From Jaltomata sinuosa (Eukaryota; Streptophyta; Magnoliopsida; Solanales; Solanaceae), in assembly GCA_003996215.1 (NCBI GenBank), contig QJPP01003140.1:186001-250000 (forward strand): 64,000 bases of DNA, read 5' to 3'. The notes under the pieces are model-generated. The model had not been told where the DNA came from, did no database searches, and was given only the letters and a program-made list of their open reading frames with translations. This document shows, in pieces, positions 13,256-25,000 of this stretch; position 1 is the stretch's first letter, and every line of letters starts with the position of its first letter. The position numbers and the translations under genes were made by a program.

Positions 13256-13634
13256 CTATTTAACCTTGAAGATGTCTAATCGGTAGGGTCGCGCGGCCAT
13301 GGTCTGGTCGTGAGAAATCATTGATGTTCCCGCCAGCATGCCGATTAATACCATAGATCCATCTATCACAAGCGAGCCCTCTCTGACACTTCTTACTTGG
13401 GCTCTGGAGGTGAGCCGAACCAGGTCTGCTTGTAGCCCCTGGATCTCCCGATGTTGCATCTCTACATGCGCACATGACCCCTTCGAAGAGTGCTGCAAGT
13501 TCTCCTACTGGTGTAAGCGGCCTTTCTATGCTTGTCGTTCCTGTCTCGCCTCCCGTCATGACCTATTTTCCTACAAAGTAACAGCATAGAAAAAAACTAG
13601 CAAGCAAAAACAAAGTTAAAACCCACAAAGTTGT
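13256..13634 (-). pseudogene. Start of a Tat/Retand-like internal region
   Basis: Directly inside the PBS at 13637-13656 a minus-strand frame is open (13260-13559, starting MTGGETGTTSIERPLTPVGE). A second overlapping frame lies at 13256-13498. The position corresponds to the gag start of a Tat/Retand-type gypsy element, but no conserved gag domain is visible, so a protein function is not claimed. The element is cut at about 13256 by the junction with element D. Only the head of this element is present. Confidence 0.4.
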
Positions 13635-13636
13635 TC

Positions 13637-13656
13637 TAGCCCCACGGTGGGCGCCA
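13637..13656 (-). other. Primer binding site of a Tat/Retand-like element
   Basis: The minus strand reads TTTGGCGCCCACCGTGGGG, the primer-site wording of the Tat/Retand and related grass Cinful/Huck-type gypsy elements. It places an LTR at higher coordinates and the internal region at lower coordinates. Confidence 0.6.
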
Positions 13657-14560
13657 AAGTATTTACCATCGATTTGGGACAGTTAGATTTGTTTGTGGGT
13701 CAAGAGCACGCGTTACGATCTTAGTTTTGTTGTTAGAAATGTGAGTTTGTAAAAGACAATAAATGTAAAGGAAACACAAAATAAATTAGCGACATAGCAA
13801 TAAAGAACAAATCTAAGACACCAGCAAGGCATTCGGTCCTTCTAACTATGGGCGAACCGTGGTCATAAACAGTAAGTAAACAGGCGCGATAACAATGAAA
13901 CAGTAAGATAAATAAGAGAAACACAGAGGAGAGACCGAGCTAGCTTAGAACCAAGCTAAAAATATCTTATTGTTGTAGGGCTAGAGCTAACAAAAAATCG
14001 GATCCTTTACAATGAAGGAGGGAGTCTTTATTATAGGGTACAGATTGTTCCTTGAGGCAAAAGGAATAGAACTATCTGACTGAGCCAATAGTATCGTGTC
14101 CAATGGATGGCAGTCACTTGTCCTTGAGCCGTTGGAGGGTGCCAGTCTAGTACGCTGCGTCTGACACGGCTCTGCCGTGTGTTGTCCGCGCATCTAAATA
14201 ACCTGACACATTGTCCTTTTGTCTGTCCTTCGTATGCAATCACTATCACTGTCCTTTTGGGGCTACCTTGCTTTTGCCCGAGAAACCCCTTTTTGTCGAG
14301 CTCGCTCTCTAGATGGCGCTATCATGGGCCGATTTCTCTCATATTCAATCCAGTTAGGCCCATTCTGCCCAAGCCATTTTTACCCCATACAGCAATGCCA
14401 ACTCACTACCTTACCCTAGCTGACCTCCTTCAATACCTTCTCTTCCCTTTCCATTTTCCATATCGTCACTGCTTAAAGCCACCAACATCTTCACCAAAAC
14501 AACCGATGATTTTTGCCCCCATAATTCAATTCCAGTAAATTGTAATACGATTATAGCAAA
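13657..14560 (-). mobile_element. 5' LTR of the Tat/Retand-like element (outer end unclear)
   Basis: This is the LTR side of the PBS. A promoter-like CTATAATAAAGACTCC lies on the minus strand near 14025-14040. The outer LTR end was not identified, so the upper coordinate is approximate. The short ORFs in the region carry no recognisable motif. Confidence 0.45.
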
Positions 14561-14778
14561 TGATCAGTCCACTTCTCCGCCCATTTAATCAAGACTTTTC
14601 TTCCTTACATTTTAAAATCTTTTCGATAAGGTGCTGCACGTGGAAAATTTATATTTCCACCTTGTCTTTGAGATATTAGATTAGTTGCATCAAATGCATA
14701 ATGGACAGGCGTGAGGGCCTTTTGGTAAGTAGAAATGGTGGCTACATAGACCATCTTTGTGGCATGCCGTATTCCTTT

Positions 14779-15011
14779 GGCTTAAGTCATCGACAACCCC
14801 TTAAAGTTGTCCATATAATTCACTTAGACACCTCAACTAGGACTAGTACTTATTGAACACTCCAATCTAAGTGAATTATGCCTAAAAAAAACCTCTTGAC
14901 TTTAGAGGTATACTTGTTGAATAATTTAAGTGTTCAATAGGTACTAGTCCTAGTTGAGGTGTTTAAGTGAATTATGCAGACAACTTTAAGGGGTTGTCGA
15001 TGACTTAAGCC
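14779..15011. mobile_element. Foldback MITE with about 83-bp terminal inverted repeats
   Basis: The two ends are long inverted repeats. The left end begins ggcttaagtcatcgacaacc and the right end is its reverse complement, finishing ggttgtcgatgacttaagcc. The arms (about 14779-14862 and 14928-15011) differ at only a few positions around a short AT-rich centre. There is no coding capacity. The flanks show no clear target duplication, so the superfamily is left open. Confidence 0.8.
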
Positions 15012-15860
15012 TAGTAACCATCAAGAATAATCCCTAATCTCTCACCACTTAAAATAAATGTCTTAATAGTACCCCGAACAAAGATATTTTTTAAAGGAAA
15101 AATGGCATTCACGAGGCTCGGGCCACTTCAATATTCAGCGCCTTAGCTGAATCACTCTTCTGTTAAGCAAAGTATTTTAGCGAGTAGAAGTAGCAGAAGG
15201 AAAAGAAAAAAAGTTAAAATCGCCCGGTACTTTTTTGACATTGGCGCACACTCCGGAAATGATCAATTATTCAGGGAATTATCTGTTTTTTTTTTCCTAA
15301 TGAAGTAATTTCTATTCAGGGAATTATCTGTTATCTTAGCAACGAAAAGAAGATTAAATGGGAAAATCAGAACTTCATAAGCACTTCGAAGAAGGGTACA
15401 GTGTGTTCAAGAACTGTTTAACATAAGTTAGACAAATATTCGTACTAGATGAACTCCAACCAGATAAACACTCCTATATTTATCACCTTGAAATTTTATC
15501 TATAATCCAATCCTCTGGAAAGAGAACCAATAGTAAGTTGAAGGAATTATAGCATTAACCGAAAGGACAAATAGGAGAAATATCGGGAAATGAAAGGGAG
15601 GGAGGGGCTGTCTGGGGGCAAAGCAAAGAAATTACTTAGCTGCATAGATTTATGTACACGCTACTCGTAATATGACAGGGATCACTAGATTAAGACGTAT
15701 TAATTAACAGCACGGAAAATTACTTGGGATGAGAAGCATGTGAAGGTTTTGCTTGACATAACAAGCGAAGAACCCAAGCGACTTCACAACCACACAGTGA
15801 ATCCAGAATAAACGCATTCAAAAATTACATGTTTTTCTGTACTGAAAGATGTCCATTAAA
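15012..15860. other. 3' flank and probable 3' UTR of the VTI gene
   Basis: No gene lies here. The part next to 15861 should contain the minus-strand 3' UTR of the VTI gene. No repeat family was recognised in it. Confidence 0.5.
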
Positions 15861-16013
15861 CTAATGGGTCAGCTTGAAGTAAAGAACTAAGACGATTGCA
15901 AGGACCAAGACAACAATGATGGAACCAATGATCCATTTATTCCTGCTCATCCTCCGTGACATTGTTGTCAGTATCTTCTTGCTCCTACTAATATTGTCAT
16001 CAACCCCATGAAG
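15861..16013 (-). CDS. VTI11: VTI11-like exon 5 (SNARE C-terminal half and tail anchor)
   Basis: This exon has 50 codons plus TAG at 15861-15863. It follows an acceptor CACAG at 16014-16018 and begins [13 protein letters not shown]. The hydrophobic stretch [20 protein letters not shown] is the C-terminal membrane anchor. It is in frame with exon 4, and intron 4 is 232 bp. Confidence 0.92.
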   Translation of the reverse strand, partial: LHGVDDNISRSKKILTTMSRRMSRNKWIIGSIIVVLVLAIVLVLYFKLTH

Positions 16014-19000
16014 CTGTGAAATAAAGAAACTAGTCTGATCATCATATTTGCATATTTTATATATTCTAAGCTCGATGTTACTTAACACTTGCCTTCTTCA
16101 TGGAGACAGTTATTCCATCTATTTTGATATTAAAATCAGATTTTGAAAACAATAATTTATTTAATTTTAATTCACATCTTAAGATAGGAGGTTTTCTCTT
16201 AGTTGTTCATTCTAGCCAGAGGCAACTAACGGATGAAAGACATACCGTGTCATGTGCATGCAGGAGAGACTGGCGTTGTTGGTGCAAATCTTGAAGAATT
16301 GAGACCCCAAGCTCCTCTGTTTCGAGCATTACTTTTCGACCTTGTCTGATCCGGTCACTTGACTGGTTTAGTCTCTCTGTTGACATCATCAACCTTTGTC
16401 TTTGATCAGTGGAGACCTATATCGCAAGGCATTGACATTTGATTGAGAAATTGCTTAATCTTCGATAAAAGCATCAATAAAGAGGAAAACAATTTTTGAC
16501 CTCCCAATATGCACTTATCCAGAAAAAAGAATCCGAAGTCACGTTGATACAAAAAAAAACTTCTTGAAAAAAGCAGGCCTAAGAGGTGAGCTAGTCATAG
16601 GAAACTACTAAACCTCCACTCTTTTGTGTAATAAAACTAAGAGAAAAAGGTAACAGCATTAGACTATTCACCATGTGGTGGTTAAAACTTCACTTGCAAG
16701 GAAGTATCCTACTGATATGACATAAAAGACAACCTACGATTGATAAGGGATGGAGAACCCCAACATAGCTGTACAACAGAAGACTGAAACATGGCAGCCT
16801 TTTTATGGAGGAGAAACCGAACTAAGAGTAAATTTTACTTGAGCAATCCACTTGAGGATTAAAATCAACTTATCGTTGCTTGATGAAAAATGAAAAGCGT
16901 TCAGATCATGATAGGAGAGAACAGATTACCATCTTGGCATCCAACATTCCAGATTCCAACAACTCATCCCTTGCAGCTAGGTTAGCATTCGCTGATGTGA
17001 TTCTTTTCACTTCAGTTTTCAAGTTGTTAAGATCACTTTTGTATTCTCTTAACTTGGCAAGAAGTGTGGCCTTTACATTAGGTGGTAAGCTACGAGCCTC
17101 TAGGTCCATTTTCCGAATCTGTAGAAATGTGGATAAACAGCGTATTGTCAACAAACATTCAAGACGAGCAAAAACTTTTCAACTGACAATTTTTTCTTAT
17201 AAATTACCAAAGCCTCAGCATCATCCAGACCAGCAATGCTCCAGATGTCAAGGTGAAGATAATATAATCCCAGACGTACAGCTGGAATAAGAAGATAGCA
17301 TGCAGATTCCGAAAAGATAAAAAGCGAAGATAAAGCCGACAGATATGTAAAGCATTTTTGGACATTTGTAATTATGTAAAGAAAAGTAGTTTAGAATTTT
17401 GTAAAGCTGTAAAGTAGTTATTTTGGAAACTTGTAGAGTTGTAAAGTAGGAATAGTAATTATTTTGGAAACTTGTAGAGTTGTAAAGTAGGAATAGTATA
17501 AAAACATGTGTAAAGTAAAGTTAGGATAAGTAGAGTAGGAAAAAGAGGAAAAGGACGTACAAGAATCCTCTTATAAATAGCTAACCATTATGGCAAATGA
17601 AGGTAACACTTTCTACACGGAAAGCAAACCTTCTTTGTAAACAAAAAAAAAATATTCTCTCAATAAGATAAAAAAATTTCTAGCAATATGGAGCAAGAAG
17701 ATACTAGCAAGGTATACCCATTTATAATTATGCATAGCTAAATCTACTAATTCCTAAGTATCATAGCATGATTAAATAAGTTTATATTCGTTATTATCTA
17801 CTAGAATTATTTGAATCATATTTTCTAGTTTGTTAACATGAGGAAAAAAGGGAAACAATCCGAAGATAATGTCCAGAGGTCGAAACCAAGGCAAGGAAGC
17901 CGTGAGGGTAGTAGACAGAGTGGCACTATTTAGGAGGGGAAAGTACCTTTGAAAGTACGGTGTTAACAGTGACAGGAGAATATGGTTTAAAATAATCTAG
18001 TCTATAATGATCGAATATGATGTTATTGTTATGCTATGGTATGAGGGAATTAATTGATAAAAAGCAGCATAATAAAATGATAACTTTACCTAGTGAAATG
18101 ATAAATAATTATGTTTATTGTTAAAAAATTTTACATAATATCTTCGTCTAGGCCTTTTGTATTTATATTGGGATTTATATCTTTTGAATTTTCCTCGTTT
18201 TCTATTCTTTTTATAGTAATTATCTTTACATCCAAATTGGGGTGCTATTTTATTCTTACAGCATGATAGATTTTTTATTATGGATTTTTCCATTTTCATT
18301 TCTTCCCTATATTTCTCACATATATCTGAATACCATTTTTGTAAAAATCTTATTCTTGCTCCTAGAGTATCTTGTAAGCCTGCTTCATTCCAATCTTTTA
18401 TTATTTTTGAACTAAATGGTTCTGGTAATTTTGTAAAATATAATCTCCTTACTTCTTTTGCTTCTTCTGGCGTATATGTTCCTCTGTAATAATATTCTCT
18501 AAATACACATGTATATTCATCTATGTAACACATATTACATATTGCTAATTTTAACATTAAATTTTTGTTTAATTGTTTATCTTTATTTTGTTCTTCTGTT
18601 TCTGTGGTTGTGCTACTAAATTCATTTCGTATTGCCATTTCATATTTATTTAAAATATCCATAGTTGTAGTTGTTGTTTTACCGTCTATAGTTTTACTAC
18701 TTCTTAATGTGTTTATACTTTCTTCTGATAAGTTGTGTAACCATAATTTTACTGTTCCTAAGAATGTTCGTTCTATATATCCTGGTACTTCTGTCAGACT
18801 TATTTTATTGTCTATTAGCTGTTTTGCTGTATATCCTATCCATAGTTGAATTGCTTTATTTATGTCCGTTACACAATCTAAATCTAAGAAATTATTATTC
18901 TGGTTAGTTGGTTTTGGAGTCCATTTTTTATTTAATCTTTTATCCCATATACTGTCTTGCCTATCAGGTTGCTCATAATTAACTGTATAGTATGTCGGAT

Positions 19001-22000
19001 TTAATATTTTTGGGTCTTTAACTCCTGATGTACTAGCTTCTTGTTCTTTTTCTTTTTCAACATCTCCTGCATTTATTTCAATATTTTCGTCTATGCTTGC
19101 TACATTTGCTATCATTTCTGTATAGGTTTCACTTATTTCCGAACTCTGTTCTGTCTGATTATCGTTTACCTCATTTATACCTAATCCTTCTTCTTCGATT
19201 GGTTCTTCTATTTGTAGTTTTTCTTTGAATTTTTCTATTTCAGTTTTTAATTTTGCTTCAATTTCCTTTTCTTTTTGTTTTACCGTATATAATTCTTTTA
19301 ACTTAGCTAATTCCTTTTCTAGGGCTATTATCCTGTCATTTTTTACTTCTTCAATTTGTTGTATTTCTTGTTTTGCCTGTTGTTTAATGATAGTTATTTC
19401 ATTTTTTCGGTCTATTTCTTCATTTTCTCTAGCAAGTCTTACCATTGCCGTTAAGCTATCTTCTAGTCTTAAGGATTCTTTTTCTAACATTAGACTTAAA
19501 TTATCTCCTATTTTCTTATATCGTCTTCCTAGATTTGAAAATATGATCTTTATTTTTAATCCTTCGTGATTTTCATATGTTTTTTCGTCTATGGCAAATT
19601 CTTCTTTGTTCATTTATAAGTTATGTTGTAATTTATATTCCAAGCTGTCTATTTGTAGTTGTAGGTAAAATATAGTTTTTCTTTGTGCTATGATAGATTC
19701 TTTACAAGTTCCTGCAAATATATTACTATTGAGTCTGTGTTGCCTATGTCTCAATTCTTGTCTTTTTACTATAATTATTTCATTAAGCTTTTGTCTGTGT
19801 TCGTTATCGTTATCAGTCATTGTTTCTTTAAGTATTTTAATATATTTATATTCTATTTTAGATATGGTATCTATTAATTTATTTAATTTATCGTTATCAT
19901 TCTTTGTAATACTAAGTTGTTTATATTCCGGATATAAATTTTTTAATTTTCTATTCAATTTTCTTATCTTCTTTCTAGTATGTTTCAAATCATCCATAGC
20001 TCTGATACCAATGTTGGGGGGGTCCTACTATTTTTCTTTTTATTCATTTATTTTCTTGTAATAATTTTCCAACAGTGGGGTTAGTCTGATTATTTTTTTT
20101 TACATTTTCCAGAATATAATCTAGATATGCTATATCTTGGGTTCTTTGATATCTTTCTATATTTTCTTTTATCAAGTTTCCTAGCAGGGTTATGTCTACC
20201 TTAGTTTCATACCAGTATCGTAAGTATTCGTAATTTATCATTAATCTGAATCTGTTATTTCTAGATCTGAATATATTTCCCAATCGTCATCTATATTTAT
20301 CCTTTCTAGATCTATCCCGTACCATTGTGATTTTTTATTAAATATCTTTTCCCATATAATTCTTTTTAAATCTTCTATCCTTATGTCTTTTAGTGCATAT
20401 AAAACTAATGTTTTATAATTATTTATCATTTCACTAGGTAGAGTTATCATTTTATTATGCTGCTTTTTATCAATTAATTCCCTCATACCATAACATAACA
20501 ATAACATCATATTCGATCATTATAGACTAGATTATTTTAAACCATATTCTCCTGTCACTGTTAACACCGTACTTTCAAAGGTACTTTCCCCTCCTAAATA
20601 GTGCCACTCTGTCTACTACCCTCACGGCTTCCTTGCCTTGGTTTCGACCTCTGGACATTATCTTCGGATTGTTTCCCTTTTTTCCTCATGTTAACAAACT
20701 AGAAAATATGATTCAAATAATTCTAGTAGATAATAACGAATATAAACTTATTTAATCATGCTATGATACTTAGGAATTAGTAGATTTAGCTATGCATAAT
20801 TATAAATGGGTATACCTTGCTAGTATCTTCTTGCTCCATATTGCTAGAAATTTTTTTATCTTATTGAGAGAATATTTTTTTTTTGTTTACAAAGAAGGTT
20901 TGCTTTCCGTGTAGAAAGTGTTACCTTCATTTGCCATAATGGTTAGCTATTTATAAGAGGATTCTTGTACGTCCTTTTCCTCTTTTTCCTACTCTACTTA
21001 TCCTAACTTTACTTTACACATGTTTTTATACTATTCCTACTTTACAACTCTACAAGTTTCCAAAATAATTACTATTCCTACTTTACAACTCTACAAGATG
21101 TAGGAATAGTAATTATTTTGGAAACTTGTAGAGTTGTAAAGTAGAGTTGTATAAAAACATGTGTAAAGTAAAGTTAGGATAAGTAGAGTAGGAAAAAGAG
21201 GAAAAGGACGTACAAGAATCCTCTTATAAATAGCTAACCATTATGGCAAATGAAGGTAACACTTTCTACACGGAAAGCAAACCTTCTTTGTAAACAAAAA
21301 AAAATATTCTCTCAATAAGATAAAAAAAATTCTAGCAATATGGAGCAAGAAGATACTAGCAAGGTATACCCATTTATAATTATGCATAGCTAAATCTACT
21401 AATTCCTAAGTATCATAGCATGATTAAATAAGTTTATATTCGTTATTATCTACTAGAATTATTTGAATCATATTTTCTAGTTTGTTAACATGAGGAAAAA
21501 AGGGAAACAATCCGAAGATAATGTCCAGAGGTCGAAACCAAGGCAAGGAAGCCGTGAGGGTAGTAGACAGAGTGGCACTATTTAGGAGGGGAAAGTACCT
21601 TTGAAAGTACGGTGTTAACAGTGACAGGAGAATATGGTTTTAAACCAAAAAAGAAAATAACTGAATGTACATGCTATAATTGTAGGAAATTAGGACATTT
21701 AGCTAGAGATTGTAAATTACCTAAAAATCCTAAGAAAAAGTAAATAGCAGAAATAATAATAAATAATGAAGAATATATGCAATTAGAATATCTAGATTAT
21801 GAACTAGACAGTGACGATAGCATATATGAATTATCTGAAAATGAATTGAATGAAGAATTAGAAAAAGAAGAATTAGACCATAATGTCTGAAAAAGACATA
21901 CAGATAATAGATAAAGAAGAACATATAAATGAAAAATCAGCAGAACAGAAAGTTATATTTGATGCAAGTATATTTGAACAAATAAAAGGAAAAGAATTAG

Positions 22001-25000
22001 AATTAAGTATAGAAAAAATATTCAAAATACCAATGCTAAAAAATATATTTAAACGACAGAAAGAAGAATATTATGTGGTAAGTCAGAAAGAACATATAAT
22101 AGACTGTAAATATACCAAAGGAAAAGCAAAAATACCTATAATAAATAAGAGAATAATAAATAAAGAAATACAAGCAATACAGGCTAAAGAACCAATAAAA
22201 TATGTACATCTAGGAGGAACAGAAATATTAATAAAAGCATGTTTTAGAGAAGGTATAAATACACCTATAGAAATATATTTAGCAGATGATAGAATAATTG
22301 AACTTATAGAGAAAAGCATAATAAGTGCAGTAAAAGGAAATTTAATATACCAAAAATTCAAATTCATAATAAGCGTCAACTATTCAGTAGCAATAAATGA
22401 CAAGAATATAGATAAATCATTAGTACTATATTGGAAAATGACAGGAATAGAACTAGCCCCAGGCAGTAAAATATTCACAGCAAGATGTAAAAATTTATAT
22501 GTCTTAACAACAAAACATAAAATAACAGCAAAAAATAAAATTAATAGGATAAAAATAGAAAATCCATTTGAACAAATTGTCACAGTAATAGATAAAAATG
22601 ATTATAGCTATAAGGAAATTGATATAGAAGAAGATCTAGAAATAGTAAGCGACAGGATAAGCACATCTAAAAGAAAAAGTCATAGTGAAACACCTCAATC
22701 ATCAGGAAATTCAGTAAAAATAAAAGAAATAGAGCTATATCACTATTATATAACTGGAATATTAGAACAAAGAAAATTTATTATAACAATAAATACAGGT
22801 CAGGAAGAAAATTATATAACAAGAGAATTGGTAACAGAAGAAGAAATAAATTCTACAGAACAGTCAGAATTACCAAAAGAATTTACAGCATTAAGAGAAA
22901 CAGTAGAAAAAGAATTAATCATTGGCGGAATACCAATGGTAATAAACTTTAAAATATATCACGGAGATAAAAATATTATATTAGGAATAAAATGGTTAGA
23001 AGGCATGAAACCATACAATTTAGAAAACACCCAGTTAACTGTCACATATAAAAATAAGAAAGTCATAATAAAACGAACAATATGAAATAAAATGAAAATA
23101 TATATACTTGCCAAAATAATAGTAGAAAATTAGTACAATAGATACTATACCCCGATGATAGATACAGGAGCAGAAGCTAATATGTGTAAACATAATTGTC
23201 TACCAGATGAAAAATGGGAAAACTTAACCACACCAATAGTAGTAACAGGATTTAATAATGAAGGGAGCATGATAAATCACAAAGCAAGAAACATAAAATT
23301 ACAAATATGGGATAAGATATTAACCATAGAAAAAATATATAGTTATGAATTCACAAACAAAGATATACTTTTAGGAATGTCGTTTCTGGAAAAAAACTAT
23401 ATCCACATATAATAACAAAAACACACTGGTGGTTTACTACACCATGTAAACACAAAGTAGGAGCTAAAAAAGTATATAATAAAAATAGAAAACCTACCCC
23501 ATGGATAAAAGGAAGTGAGAAAATTACCCAGAAATTAGAAAATATAAAAACAAATGAGCATAAAATAGAACTAATTATATTTGCTATAGATAAACTATAT
23601 ACGGTAAAACTCCGGTATTGATACTTTTGGTATCTCTTCTTGTGTTTCTATTTTTTCTGGGATAATCATTTCCCTAGTTAGTCCTATCTTGATAACTTGT
23701 ATAACTGGCTTGATTTCTGTATACAATATCTCTGCTGGTGCTGAATAAATTCTTATATAGAATAATGTCCCTTTAGTTATCCTCTTGTAATGCATAAAAG
23801 CTTTGTGTAACTCTGGTAATGTAGCTATTTCGTCACCTGTTTGGGTATATATGGTATTTAATAAACCATAATTGTAGCAACTTGCTACTAGATTTGCATT
23901 TGTTTTTGGTAGCGCAATTAACTTATTGTATCCTTGTAGATTTTGGGTAATATAGTCCTCATTTGGATTGGTGGTAGCTTTGGATCTTGGATTTTTATTG
24001 AGGAAGGTTTGTAGTTTATGAATGTTTTCTATGTATGCTCTGGTTATGTGATTATATGTCTTTTTGTCTTGGTTCAGGCTATCTTTATAAGTACTCACTT
24101 GTGGTGGTATAAATGGAGTATTGTGAGGTTTTGGTGTATATGGTGCTTCAAATATCTTATTCAGATTTGTATTAACATATCTTTTTTCTTCGCTTGTAGA
24201 TGAGGTATTGCCTGCAGCTGCATGAAGTAGATAATTGTTATGGGTTTTTCGGTGTTTCCCAACGTCACCTTGTATCTCTGGAAGTTTTATGTCTTCCGAT
24301 TGACATAGCTCCGCATTTTTACAGTCATGCTGTTGACTAGCTTTGATTAGTTGTATCTCTTTATTTATGTTATCGACTTCTCTACAAAGAGTAGTCATAA
24401 CTTTGAGTAAATCTTCCATAGTAGTTTCCTCAGTTTGAGTAGCTTTGTCTTGATATGTAATCTGCAATTGTATTTTTGTCAGTACATATCACCTCGATTA
24501 TAAATGTGAAGTTTAATATATTTAATACGAGTCTCCGTATTTCTTTGGTTGTAATTCAAGATCGATTAGAACCATTATATAGTGAAAATCCCTTAAAAGG
24601 ATGGGAAAAACATAAAACCAAAGTAAAAATAGAATTAATTGATTAAAATAGTATAATTACCCAAAAAACTCTAAAATATAATTTTGATGATCTAAAAGAA
24701 TTCAAAATGCATATAGATGAATTATTAGAAAATAAATATATACAAGAAAGTAATAGTAAAGATACAAGCTCAGCATTTATAGTAAATAAACATAGCGAAC
24801 AAAAAAGAGGGAAAAGTAGGATGGTTATTGATTATAGAAATTTAAATGCCAAAATTAAAACATATAATTATCCAATACCAAATAAGATATTAAAGATAAG
24901 ACAAGTCCAAGGATATAATTACTTTAGTAAATTTGATTGCAAATCAGGCTTTTACCACCTTAAGCTAGAAGAAGAATCTAAAAAACTAACAGCATTCACA

